From the NCBI GenBank assembly GCA_937952305.1, contig CALFZO010000088.1, forward strand, positions 17,302 to 81,301: a stretch of 64,000 nt of DNA, read 5' to 3'. Below are positions 32,628 to 41,580 of this stretch, piece by piece. The translations under genes were made by a program, and so were the position numbers. How positions within the stretch are numbered: position 1 is the first letter of the stretch; every line of letters starts with the position of its first letter. The DNA comes from an uncultured Anaerolineales bacterium (GTDB lineage Bacteria > Chloroflexota > Anaerolineae > Anaerolineales > UBA6663). The notes beneath the pieces are model-generated. The model was not told the origin of the DNA, ran no database searches, and saw only the letters and a list, made by a program, of their open reading frames with translations.

Positions 32628-34652
32628 TCAGAGCGGCGCCTGTTCGGCGGAAGCCGTGGCTGGGCTCTGCGGGACACTGGCTCGGCCCCGGCGCGGAAAC
32701 GTCACCTGGCGCAGGAGGGTGCTGCCCAGCGGCCAGAGGCGCGCGGGGAACGGCGCTTCCGGCCCGCCGTCTTCCAATTCCACGCTGATCTCCGGCGGCG
32801 ACAGCCACGGATTGGCCGCGGGCGCGGCGCCCGGCTCCAGGCGCAACCCGGCCTCCGCTTTCAGCGCGAGATCGAGGCGCGGCGTCGTTTGCCCATCCAG
32901 CGCGTAGAGCCGATCATTAAATCCGCCCGGGGCATATTCCCGTGTGACGCGCTCACTGGCCGGGAGCGGCCGCGCGTAGACCAACGGCCCATGACTCACA
33001 TAGCATTCTCCGGCGCCCCAGTTCCGCACAGCCACGGCGGTGCGAAACTCCAGTTGGACTTTGTCGCCGGTGGCCCAGGTGCGCTTCAGCCGCAGCCAGC
33101 CGGCCGCCTCTTCCAGGGCCGTTCCGTCCGGCATCGAACAGAGCACGTCCCCGGCCCAAGCCGGCCGCCGCAGGGAAAGCTCAAAGGCCACCGGTTGGTC
33201 AGTCTCGACCAACAAGGTGACGGTCAGGTCAAACGGATAGGCGGTCTCTTCCACCACCCGCACCGCGACCGCGTGCACGTGGGTGCTGACTTCGCAAGGT
33301 CCATAGAGCGCGGCCGCCAATCCGTCCGGCGTGCGCAGCCACATCGCCTTCACGAAATAGGGCGTCAGCCGGCCGGCATTGGGCACACAACAGACCGCCA
33401 CATCCTGATGGACCGGCGAGTACTTATACCGGGTCTGCGGGCCTTCGGGCCCCGGCGGCGCCGCCGGATCAAGCGGGCCCAGCATCGAGTACGAGTTGTC
33501 GGTTTTGAGATAGGCGATGGCGCTCGCCTGCGGGTGACGCGCACCCTGGCCGGCGTTGAGGAACAGCCACTCGGCGCGCTCGGCCCAGTCGGCCTCCCCG
33601 GCCTTTTGCAGCAGATGGGTGTAAGAGTCGAAGAGCTCCTGAATGGAGCAGTACTCATAGCCGATCGTATCGGCCGTGGCGGCCCGCTCGCCGATAAACT
33701 CATCCCCAATCGGTCCGCCGCTGGGCGTCAGGCAGCGGTCGAGCTTGCGCACGTACATGGCTAACGCCTGGGCGAGCGCGGGATTCCCCGAGGCATACAC
33801 GGCGGCCGCGAGCGGCCGCAGGTGCTCATAGGTGTGAACGCCGTGATCCTTGAAGCGGTAGGCGGGGTCCCTGAGATGACCATACTGGATATCGGCCTGG
33901 CTCTGCGGGCTCTGGCTGTATTCCTGGTATAGCCAGACGAGGTAAGCCCGGTAGGCGGCCCGGCCGGTCAATTGATGCAGCCGATCCAGCACGTCGGTGA
34001 TCACCAGGCCATGGCCGACCCCGGCAAAGGACTTCTCGACGAGGAACGGGTGGGCCAGCCCGATTGGATAGGCTCGCATCACGACCGCCACCGCGCGCTC
34101 AACCGCCTCCAGGACCCGCCTTTCGCCCGTGAACTCGTAGTAACCCAGCAGCGCCCGCAGCAGGGTGGCCTGGGCCCAGAGTTCACCGTTTTCACCGGTG
34201 AAGTTGAAGCGCAGGTCGGGAGCGTAAATCCCCAGGTATCCGTCAGGGTCTTGGGTGGCCAGCATCCGGTCCACATACGCGGCCGCCTTGGCCCGGTACT
34301 CAGGCAGATCCAGGAGCAGCGCTGAACGCAGGCAGCCGTCCCACCAGTTGGACTGCGTTTCGCTGTTCCACCACAAGAACTGAACGTCCCATTCCGTTTC
34401 AGGGCCTTGCACGCCCAGGTGTTTGCGCTGGACCTTCCGGGTCAGCCGATCTCGCCCGTACAGATCGTCGTCTCGGATGAGCGCCGGCACCAGTTCATCC
34501 AGCCGGCCCACAAAACCGGCTGTCAGATCCCGGCGCATCTGCTCGGCCAGCCAGCCGCGCGGCCGGACGGCGCCGAACGGCAGCCAGGCCAGGGCCTCCG
34601 GTCGTGGCTGGAGAATGCGAAAGGGGTCCATTGGCGAGGCCTGCGGTGGCAT
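32628..34652 (-). CDS. GH127-like glycoside hydrolase (beta-L-arabinofuranosidase family)
   Basis: A 674-residue (alpha/alpha)6-barrel enzyme plus beta domains. The zinc/cysteine site of GH127 is visible: YEYCSIQELF (Glu333, Cys335) and VAVCCVPNAGRL (Cys421-Cys422), where one Cys would be the nucleophile. WWNSETQSNWWDG and DPDGYLGIY (about 92-140) are also typical DUF1680 motifs. It likely releases arabinofuranose or a similar sugar. No signal peptide is present, so its substrates must be imported. It is the last gene of the GH38-UroD-GH13-GH127 operon. Confidence 0.87.
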   Translation of the reverse strand: MPPQASPMDPFRILQPRPEALAWLPFGAVRPRGWLAEQMRRDLTAGFVGRLDELVPALIRDDDLYGRDRLTRKVQRKHLGVQGPETEWDVQFLWWNSETQSNWWDGCLRSALLLDLPEYRAKAAAYVDRMLATQDPDGYLGIYAPDLRFNFTGENGELWAQATLLRALLGYYEFTGERRVLEAVERAVAVVMRAYPIGLAHPFLVEKSFAGVGHGLVITDVLDRLHQLTGRAAYRAYLVWLYQEYSQSPQSQADIQYGHLRDPAYRFKDHGVHTYEHLRPLAAAVYASGNPALAQALAMYVRKLDRCLTPSGGPIGDEFIGERAATADTIGYEYCSIQELFDSYTHLLQKAGEADWAERAEWLFLNAGQGARHPQASAIAYLKTDNSYSMLGPLDPAAPPGPEGPQTRYKYSPVHQDVAVCCVPNAGRLTPYFVKAMWLRTPDGLAAALYGPCEVSTHVHAVAVRVVEETAYPFDLTVTLLVETDQPVAFELSLRRPAWAGDVLCSMPDGTALEEAAGWLRLKRTWATGDKVQLEFRTAVAVRNWGAGECYVSHGPLVYARPLPASERVTREYAPGGFNDRLYALDGQTTPRLDLALKAEAGLRLEPGAAPAANPWLSPPEISVELEDGGPEAPFPARLWPLGSTLLRQVTFPRRGRASVPQSPATASAEQAPL

Positions 34653-34656
34653 GGTC

Positions 34657-36333
34657 TCAGGCCTCAGCCACGAAAACCGTATAGGGCGGCAGGCTCAGGT
34701 CATCGGCCCGGCCAAAGTCGGCGAGGGGCGCGGCCGGCCACAGGACCCGGCGCACAGGCTGTGCCAGGCGGAGCGGCGCCGGCCGCTCAGACAGATTCAG
34801 GGCCACCAGACAGGCCTGTTCGGGCGCGCGCCGCCAGAAGGCCAGCACGTCCCCGGTGTCGGGCAGCAGTTCGACCTCACCTTCCAACAGCGCTGGCTGC
34901 GCGCGCCGCAGTTGAACCAGGCCGCGCAGCCAGTTCAGCAGCGATTGGGGATCGCGGGCCTGGTCGGCTACATTGACTCCGGCCGCGTGATTGGGGTGAA
35001 CGGGCAGCCAGGTCGCCACGCCGGCCGGAGCAAAGCCGGCATTCGGGCCGGCCGTCCATTGCATCGGTGTCCGGCAGATATCGCGGCAGAAGTAGCGGCT
35101 GGCGCGCTGGAAGGCGCCGGCCGGGCCAATCTTGGGTCGATCACGCAGGGCCGTGTAGGCCCAGACGGCCAGGGTGTCCAGAAAAGCCTCCGGCCCGGCC
35201 GGCAGCAGGTCCGTCATGCCGATCTCTTCGCCATAGTAAAGCACCGGTGTGCCGCGCAGGAGAAAAGCCAGGGCGAGCGCACACCGGGCCCGGGCCGCAT
35301 CCTGCCGCCCGTCACCGAACGCGCTAAATGACCGCGACTGGTCATGGTTCCCCATCGTGTTGCATTCCCAGGCGCCGGACGGCAGGGCCGGCAGCCGTTC
35401 GGCCAGGCTAGCCCGCAACTGGCCAGCCGGGAGCTGGGGTTGGATGAGCGCGAAGTTGAAGACGCTGTGCAGTTCATCGTGGCCATTGCCGTAGTAGGCG
35501 GGCTGCAGGGTTTCGCCCAGCAGGATCCGCTCGCCATAGCTGTCCACCAGCTGCCGTAACTCGCGCATCAGCGGATGCGTTTCAGGCTGACTCTCCTGGT
35601 GGCGGATCTTGCGCGCCACCAGGTCACGGCTCCCATCAAACAGGCCCTGCCGCGCGTTGAGGAACATCTCGGCCAGCTGGCCGGGCGTGTCCGAGTCGCG
35701 CAGATCCTGGGCTTCGAAGACATGGTTGATAGCGTCCAGCCGGAAGCCGTCCACGCCGCGGTCCAGCCAGAACCGCATGACGGCCCATACGGCCTCGCGA
35801 ACAGCGGGGTTCCGCCAGTTCAAGTCCGGCTGGCCGGCAAAGAAGAAGTGGTAGTAGTACTGGCCCGTGGCCGGGTCTAGTTCCCAGGCCGAGCCGCCGA
35901 AGAGCGACTCCCAGTCATTGGGCGGACCGCCGGCCCGGCCGTCCCGCCAGATATACCAGTCGCGATAGGGATTGGTGCGGCTTTGGCGCGATTCCTGGAA
36001 CCACCGATGCTGATCGGAGGTGTGGTTGAGGACCAGGTCGAGGAGCACCCGCAGGCCGCGGCGGTGAGCTTCCGCCAGGAGCCGGTCGAAATCGGCCAGC
36101 GAGCCGTAGTCCGGGTGGACGGCCGTGAAGTCGGCCACATCGTATCCCCAATCCAACTGGGGCGATGGATAAAAGGGCGACAGCCAGAGCACGTCCACGC
36201 CCAGCCATTGCAGATAATCGAGGCGGGCGAGAATCCCCGGCAGATCGCCGATGCCGTCGCCATTGGAGTCGGCAAAGGAGCGGGGGTAAATCTGATAACA
36301 CACGGCGCGCCGCCACCAGCCCGGGGCCGACAT
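34657..36333 (-). CDS. GH13 alpha-amylase family enzyme (oligo-1,6-glucosidase/alpha-glucosidase type)
   Basis: A 558-residue enzyme that starts WWRRAVCYQIYPRSFADSNG. The (beta/alpha)8 catalytic residues are Asp in GVDGFRLDAINH (about 199), Glu in ERILLGETLQ (about 271) and Asp in MGNHDQSRSF (about 330). The calcium-type loop motif DSNGDGIGDL is at 22-31. It probably cleaves alpha-glucosides, including isomalto-oligosaccharides or trehalose-like linkages, inside the cell. It is spaced 4-5 bp from both neighbours in the operon. Confidence 0.92.
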   Translation of the reverse strand: MSAPGWWRRAVCYQIYPRSFADSNGDGIGDLPGILARLDYLQWLGVDVLWLSPFYPSPQLDWGYDVADFTAVHPDYGSLADFDRLLAEAHRRGLRVLLDLVLNHTSDQHRWFQESRQSRTNPYRDWYIWRDGRAGGPPNDWESLFGGSAWELDPATGQYYYHFFFAGQPDLNWRNPAVREAVWAVMRFWLDRGVDGFRLDAINHVFEAQDLRDSDTPGQLAEMFLNARQGLFDGSRDLVARKIRHQESQPETHPLMRELRQLVDSYGERILLGETLQPAYYGNGHDELHSVFNFALIQPQLPAGQLRASLAERLPALPSGAWECNTMGNHDQSRSFSAFGDGRQDAARARCALALAFLLRGTPVLYYGEEIGMTDLLPAGPEAFLDTLAVWAYTALRDRPKIGPAGAFQRASRYFCRDICRTPMQWTAGPNAGFAPAGVATWLPVHPNHAAGVNVADQARDPQSLLNWLRGLVQLRRAQPALLEGEVELLPDTGDVLAFWRRAPEQACLVALNLSERPAPLRLAQPVRRVLWPAAPLADFGRADDLSLPPYTVFVAEA

Positions 36334-36338
36334 ACCCG

Positions 36339-37364
36339 CTAACTCCTGAGCGGCATCTGGGCCGCTTCCGCGAGCGCCGGGGTGTGCGCGCGAAGGTTCG
36401 CCGGCGGCGTTGCCAGCGGGATCTCGCAGCCGGCCGCGCTGAAACTGCGCGGACCGCCGGTCTCCAGGCAGGCCTGCACGGAGGCGCGCACCAGGGCGGG
36501 TGTGCCCTGGAGCATCACGGCGACCGGGTCAAAGTTGCCGCAGACCGCCACGCCCCGTTCGGCGAAGACCTGGGCCGCTTGGCCATAATCGACTATCCAG
36601 TCCACGTCGATGATGTCCGCGCCGGCCTGGGCCATCAGCGGCAGCAGGTGAGTGGTCCGGCCACAGATATGCAGCCGCCCCACTCCGCCCGCGGCCCGGA
36701 TCGCGGCAAAGATCCGCTGCTGGTAGGGCAGGGCAAAGCGCGCGTACATGCGGGGATTAATCAGGGACGCCGCCGCGTCCCCCAGGCCGACCAGGTCGGC
36801 CCCGGCCGCGATCTGCGCCTGCGCGAAGGCAATCTCCACTTCGACACAGCGTTCCAGCAGGTCGCTGACGAACCCGGGATTTTCGATGGTGTCCGTCATC
36901 AGCGACTGGAGGCCGCGCAGGTCGGCCGCCTCGGCGAACGCCCCCTCGACCCAGCCCATGATGGGCACCTGGCCGCCCACCTGGGAGCGAAAATGGCGCA
37001 GCGCCTCCAGCCGGTCGCTCATTCGCCGGCCGGTCGCGGGGTCCGGCGATTTGAGCCGCTTGAGATCGTCATAGTCCTGCAGGAGGGGCACCAGGCTGAG
37101 CGGCAGATCGTCCTCCGGAAATTCGATCTCGGCCCCGAAATCGGCCGTTTCCCGGAAGGGGTCGGAGATGGCCTGGACGATATCGATCTCAAAGTCCTCG
37201 ACCATGGCCAGGTTGGCCGCGCACAGCACGCGCCAGTCGCGGTAGTAGTCGCTCAGGCGCCGGCCGATGTGTTTGGCGCCAAACGTCATGACGATGTCGA
37301 AATTGGGCGGCCGGTCGACGGGTTCGCCGGCCAGCCGGGCCCGAAACCGTTCATAGGCATTCAT
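36339..37364 (-). CDS. UroD/MtaA-family protein in a glycan operon
   Basis: A 341-residue member of the uroporphyrinogen decarboxylase superfamily, but of the methyltransferase (MtaA/CmuA-like) branch: HICGRTTHLLPLMAQAGADI carries the HxC pair used for zinc, and VCGNFDPVAVMLQG follows. N-terminal RFRARLAGEPVDRPPNFD is family-typical. The true UroD arginine cluster is not obvious. MtaA-type proteins move methyl groups between corrinoid and thiol; here it sits between GH38 and GH13 genes, overlapping GH38 by 4 bases. Its role with sugars is unknown. Confidence 0.82.
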   Translation of the reverse strand: MNAYERFRARLAGEPVDRPPNFDIVMTFGAKHIGRRLSDYYRDWRVLCAANLAMVEDFEIDIVQAISDPFRETADFGAEIEFPEDDLPLSLVPLLQDYDDLKRLKSPDPATGRRMSDRLEALRHFRSQVGGQVPIMGWVEGAFAEAADLRGLQSLMTDTIENPGFVSDLLERCVEVEIAFAQAQIAAGADLVGLGDAAASLINPRMYARFALPYQQRIFAAIRAAGGVGRLHICGRTTHLLPLMAQAGADIIDVDWIVDYGQAAQVFAERGVAVCGNFDPVAVMLQGTPALVRASVQACLETGGPRSFSAAGCEIPLATPPANLRAHTPALAEAAQMPLRS

Positions 37365-40300
37365 AGAACCTCCCGGCCCGCTGGGACCAGCCGCAGCGAG
37401 ACGATTTCGTAAGGCCTCACAGCCAGCGCCACCTGGCGACCCTGCGGCATGAGATCAGCCTGGTGATCCTCCAACAGAGTCACCCGCTCCACGCGCGCCA
37501 GCGGAAACGCCGCCGTCAGCGTGATGCGGCCGCGCCGCCGCTGGCTTTCATAGAACCGCACGATAAAGCCCGCACCGTCTTCGGCGCTTTTCACCGTCTC
37601 CAGGATGATGTTGGGCGCGTCACAGGCCACCAGCGCCCCGACCGCGCCGGCCTGAACCGGGCCCGGCCCGGCCGTCACGATCAGGGGATCGTTCAGGGCG
37701 TAGGCCTCGGCCGCGGTGCCCGCTTCCCAGCCGTCGGTGTGCGGCAGCAGGCTGTAGGTAAACGTCTGCTCACCCTGATCGGCCTCCGGATCTGGGATCG
37801 TGGGGCTGCGCAGGAGGCTGAGGCGGATCACCTGGCCCTGGATGTCATGGCCGTACTTGCAGTCGTTGAGCAGACTGACCCCATAGCCGCCTTCACTGAG
37901 GTCCACCCACTTGTGCGCACAGGTCTCAAAGCGGGCCCAGTCCCAACTGGTGTTGCGGTGGGTGGGGCGCTGAACGTTGCCCCACTGGATTTCGTAGGTG
38001 GCGGCCGGGGCCAGGACGTCCACCGGGAACGCCACTTTCAGCAGGATGTGGCGTTCGCGCCAGTCGATGGTCGTGGCGATATCCAGCCGCGGTCCGCCCG
38101 CGGTCAGCGAGAGGCGCTGCACATAGGCGCTGTTGAGGATCCGGCGCCGAACCTCGAGGGTGGCGCGCAGCGGACCGGCCTCCACCACCCGCACCGAGTC
38201 AGCCGCCTCGGCCAGCCACATCCGGTCATCGTAATAGATGTCAATGTCCCAGGCATCCCAGAACTTGGGCCGGTCTTCAAAAGCCTGGAATTGATTGGCC
38301 ACCGCGCCGGGCGGCAGCACCTCCCGCCCGTTGGGCTTGTCCCAGATCCGCACAATATCGCCGGCGGCGTTCAGCTCCACCCGCACAAAATCATTCTCCA
38401 GGAGCTGCGGGGTGGCTGTCAGCGTCGCCGCCGCGGTCACGGGCGGTCCGTCTTCCAGGACGAGCGCTGTCACGCTGTACGGCGGCAAGGTGCCCGCCTG
38501 CAGCCAGGCTCCGCCGTCGGCCGGCTGAACGGTGACGGGGCCGCCGTCGGGTCGCGTCAACTGGCGGCCCGCTGGCAGTCCGCCCGGCCACCAGGCGAGG
38601 TCCTGCCGCGGGAAGCCGGTCGGGTTGACGATCAGCACCTCGCCGCCACAGTGCCGGGCCAGGACAGCCAGAGCGCCCTCCCGCGCGGCGGCGGCCAGCT
38701 CCCGGACTTCGGCATACTGGCGCTGCGAGTCGACGTAGACCTGGTTGATGCTGCTGCCCGGAATGATGTCGTGAAATTGATTGAGACAGACCAGCTGCCA
38801 GGCCTGCTGGAAGGCAGCGGCCGGATAGGCGTAGGCCGGGTCCAGCAGGGCGGCCAGGGTCGCCAGGAACTCGGCGTCATGCAGCGCAAACTCGCTCTGG
38901 CGGTTGGCGCGCTTGTTCCGGGCCTGCGTGGTGTACGTTCCCCGATGGTATTCCAGGTACAGTTCGCCATTCCAGACCGGGAGGCGCGGCCCCGCTGTTT
39001 GCTCAATCTCGCGGAAGAACTCGAGCGCCGAACGCTGCCGGGCCCGGGGCATGGCCGGAAACGCCGCCAGCTCTCGCAGGTTCTCCAGCATCTCCCGGGT
39101 CGGACCGCCGCCGCCGTCCCCGTATCCGAAGGCCATGATGAGTTCGGTCTGCACGTCCTTCTGCTGGAAGAGAGACCAGGCGCCCAGCACGGCTTCCGGC
39201 GTGGCCGGGGCGTTGTACGTGCCCATGGTCGCGCCGGTGTTCTCAGGCGCGGTGCTGAAGTGGGTGAGCACGCGCGTGCCGTCCAGCCCCTGCCACCAGA
39301 AGCTGTCGTACGGAATGCGGTTGTACTGATTCCACCCGAGCTTGATGGTGAAGAAGTAGTCGAGGCCGGCCTGCTTGATGAGCTGCGGCAGCGCCCACGC
39401 ATACCCGAACACATCCGGCAGCCAGAGCACCGGCGCGGCGGCCGCGCGGCCGAAGTGCCGGTGAAAGAACGTGCGGCCCAGCAGAAACTGGCGCGCCAGC
39501 GACTCGGCGCCGCTGAGGTTGCAGTCGGCCTCCACCCACATCCCGCCGATCGGCTCCCAGCGTCCCTCGGCTACCCGGGCCTGGATCGCGGCAAACAGGG
39601 CCGGATCGGCCTGGCGCACAAAGTCATACAACTGCGGCTGGCTCTGCGTGAAGTGGTACTCGGGGAAGTGCTCCATCAGGTGCAGCGCGGTGTGGAAGGT
39701 GCGGGCGGCTTTGCGCCGGGTCTGATCGAGCGTCCACAGCCAGGCGACGTCGATGTGGGCGTGCCCGACGGCGGTGAGCGTCACCGGCAGCGGCGCGCCG
39801 GCCAGCGCAACCCCGGCGCGCAACGCCGCGTGGGCGGCCGGCACACTGCGATAGAACGCCTCGCCCAGCGGTTCCCGCGTGTCAAGCACGTTGAAGGCCG
39901 CATTCAGCGCGTTGAGCAGAGCCGGGCGGGCGGCCTCGTTCTCGGCGAGCGTCCGCCCGCTGCCCAGGGCCACGCGCGCGGCGGCGATGAAATCACGGGT
40001 GGGCTGGTCGATCAGCACCAGCGCACAGGCGCCGAGGACAAGGCGCGAGACGGGATCGGTGTTCCAGTCGCCGCCCAGCCCCGTCCAGCCGTGCAGGGCC
40101 AGCGTGTGCCATTGGCCATCGGCCAGCTCCGGACGTAAACGGACTTCCGGATGATGCCGGTCACAGCCGGCCAGCGGCCGGCCATCCACATACACGAGCG
40201 CTTCGGGATGGCTGAAGTTGCCGGCCTCACCGAGCGGCAGGTACAGGGCCACACCCGCGCTCCCCCACTCGGCCGGGATGGTGAACGTCGTCCGCAGAAC

Positions 40301-40516
40301 GAAGTCGGTGGCGGGCGCGCCCCAGTGGGCATTGACCGCGAGCACGGGCCAATCGTCCGCGTCCACCTCCGGCGCAATGGGCGGCGCGACGGCGGGCGAG
40401 GGCAGCGCGCGATAGCGGAACGGGGGCAGCGGCGCGCGGCGGCGATACACGCGCGGTTCGATCAGGGCCAGGCGCTGCGTGACCTTCTCGACGGTCCAGC
40501 GGATCGAATGCTGCAT
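37361..40516 (-). CDS. GH38 alpha-mannosidase
   Basis: A 1051-residue class II alpha-mannosidase-type enzyme. GHAHIDVAWLW (zinc His/Asp near 253-255) and WVEADCNLSGAES with the nucleophile Asp near 329 are clear, and VLWLPDVFGYAWALPQ follows. The C-terminal beta-sandwich ends near DHQADLMPQGRQVAL. No signal peptide is present, so it acts in the cytosol on imported oligosaccharides, probably alpha-mannosides of N- or O-glycan or plant origin. It begins the operon. Confidence 0.94.
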   Translation of the reverse strand: MQHSIRWTVEKVTQRLALIEPRVYRRRAPLPPFRYRALPSPAVAPPIAPEVDADDWPVLAVNAHWGAPATDFVLRTTFTIPAEWGSAGVALYLPLGEAGNFSHPEALVYVDGRPLAGCDRHHPEVRLRPELADGQWHTLALHGWTGLGGDWNTDPVSRLVLGACALVLIDQPTRDFIAAARVALGSGRTLAENEAARPALLNALNAAFNVLDTREPLGEAFYRSVPAAHAALRAGVALAGAPLPVTLTAVGHAHIDVAWLWTLDQTRRKAARTFHTALHLMEHFPEYHFTQSQPQLYDFVRQADPALFAAIQARVAEGRWEPIGGMWVEADCNLSGAESLARQFLLGRTFFHRHFGRAAAAPVLWLPDVFGYAWALPQLIKQAGLDYFFTIKLGWNQYNRIPYDSFWWQGLDGTRVLTHFSTAPENTGATMGTYNAPATPEAVLGAWSLFQQKDVQTELIMAFGYGDGGGGPTREMLENLRELAAFPAMPRARQRSALEFFREIEQTAGPRLPVWNGELYLEYHRGTYTTQARNKRANRQSEFALHDAEFLATLAALLDPAYAYPAAAFQQAWQLVCLNQFHDIIPGSSINQVYVDSQRQYAEVRELAAAAREGALAVLARHCGGEVLIVNPTGFPRQDLAWWPGGLPAGRQLTRPDGGPVTVQPADGGAWLQAGTLPPYSVTALVLEDGPPVTAAATLTATPQLLENDFVRVELNAAGDIVRIWDKPNGREVLPPGAVANQFQAFEDRPKFWDAWDIDIYYDDRMWLAEAADSVRVVEAGPLRATLEVRRRILNSAYVQRLSLTAGGPRLDIATTIDWRERHILLKVAFPVDVLAPAATYEIQWGNVQRPTHRNTSWDWARFETCAHKWVDLSEGGYGVSLLNDCKYGHDIQGQVIRLSLLRSPTIPDPEADQGEQTFTYSLLPHTDGWEAGTAAEAYALNDPLIVTAGPGPVQAGAVGALVACDAPNIILETVKSAEDGAGFIVRFYESQRRRGRITLTAAFPLARVERVTLLEDHQADLMPQGRQVALAVRPYEIVSLRLVPAGREVL

Positions 40517-40672
40517 AGTGCTCCTGACTGCAGGGCGGCCACAGCCCGGCCACGCGCGCTGTGTTTCCGGCGCACCGAGGCGGTGGCGGAATGACGGGCG
40601 TAACGCCGGGCCGTGGCGGGCGCGGCGGCGCCGCCGACAGCCGAAAGGCCATCGGCGGCAGCCAACCCAGCC

Positions 40673-40690
40673 GCGGGCTCTTCAGCCCGC
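40673..40690 (-). terminator. GC-rich hairpin downstream of the Yip1 gene
   Basis: GCGGGCT-CTTC-AGCCCGC forms a 7-bp stem with a 4-nt loop about 50 bp after the Yip1 stop. No T-run follows, so it may pause or protect the transcript rather than terminate it. The rest of 40517-40739 shows nothing recognisable. Confidence 0.4.
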
Positions 40691-40739
40691 TCGCCCTGTT
40701 TGCGGAACCCGGTGGGGGACGCCAGCTCGCGGCAGCCGC

Positions 40740-41315
40740 TTACTGGCTGGCGCCGGCCGCCGCGCCGAGCGCCGCCAGGATCGGCAGGCCGACGAGGGTG
40801 GTGGCGCAGAAGGTGGCAAAGAGGGCCACCGCGCCGGCGATGATGGCCGTAATGGCGGCCTTGGTGGTGTCGAACTCGGCCGACTCGCGCAGGGCGATGA
40901 TGCCGGCCACGATGGCCACCAGACTGCCGATGAGCGCGAACACGCCGCCGACGCACGGGATGATGTTCAGGACGCCCAGGCCGTTCCAGATGTAGGCGAA
41001 GCCCAGGGTGCGCGCCATCTCCTGGAAATCGGTCTTGCCCTGGAAGAGGGCGCGCGCCACGATGGCGGCCACACCCGCGTACAGGGCGAAGCCGATCAGG
41101 CTGCCGAGGGTGCCCAGGACCACCAGGACCAGCACACCCACGAGGGTCTGCGTGCCGATCTGGCCGAAGTTGCCCAGGCCGGTGAGCACGGCCGCGGCGG
41201 CGACCACGAGCAGCGCCTGCGTCAGGGCGTTGGTGTCGCTGGCGACCTCGCGGAAGACGCTGGCGTCAAATCGCAGCACACGCATCAGGCGGCCGGCCAG
41301 TTGGTTGATGTCCAT
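40740..41315 (-). CDS. YIP1-family membrane protein
   Basis: A 191-residue protein with five predicted helices. It starts MDINQLAGRLMRVLRFDASV and has the Yip1 features FDASVFREVASDTNALTQA, GFALYAGVAAIVARALFQGK and MARTLGFAYIWNGLGVLNII. Bacterial YIP1 proteins have no defined job; in eukaryotes relatives bind Rab GTPases at vesicles. A strong GGGAGGG Shine-Dalgarno precedes the ATG. It stands alone between a hairpin and a possible TAGGAT -10 box at 41358. Confidence 0.82.
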   Translation of the reverse strand: MDINQLAGRLMRVLRFDASVFREVASDTNALTQALLVVAAAAVLTGLGNFGQIGTQTLVGVLVLVVLGTLGSLIGFALYAGVAAIVARALFQGKTDFQEMARTLGFAYIWNGLGVLNIIPCVGGVFALIGSLVAIVAGIIALRESAEFDTTKAAITAIIAGAVALFATFCATTLVGLPILAALGAAAGASQ

Positions 41316-41533
41316 AGTCCCTCCCAGGATTGGCTTGGAAACGCGCGGTTGACCGTTATCCTACACCAGAAACTGAAGGGCGGGCGCCCTTGACTTTGCG
41401 CCCAAGGCCGCGCGTTAGGAGACGCTCCGCGCTTCAACCGGCTGGGGCGGGCGGCTCGCTGCGGCCTGCCCGGGCCTGACCAACCGGGGAGGCCCGGCCG
41501 CCGGCGGGCGAGGCGCCTGAAAACGCCGGTGCT

Positions 41534-41539
41534 ATAATC
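41534..41539 (+). promoter_or_regulatory. -10 box of the acyl-CoA dehydrogenase gene
   Basis: A perfect TATAAT 41 nt before the ATG at 41581; AGGAGG lies just before the start. No TTGACA match at the expected spacing. Confidence 0.6.
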
Positions 41540-41580
41540 GCCGCAACGTTCGCGTCCTTTCCGCCCCACAGGAGGCCAGC

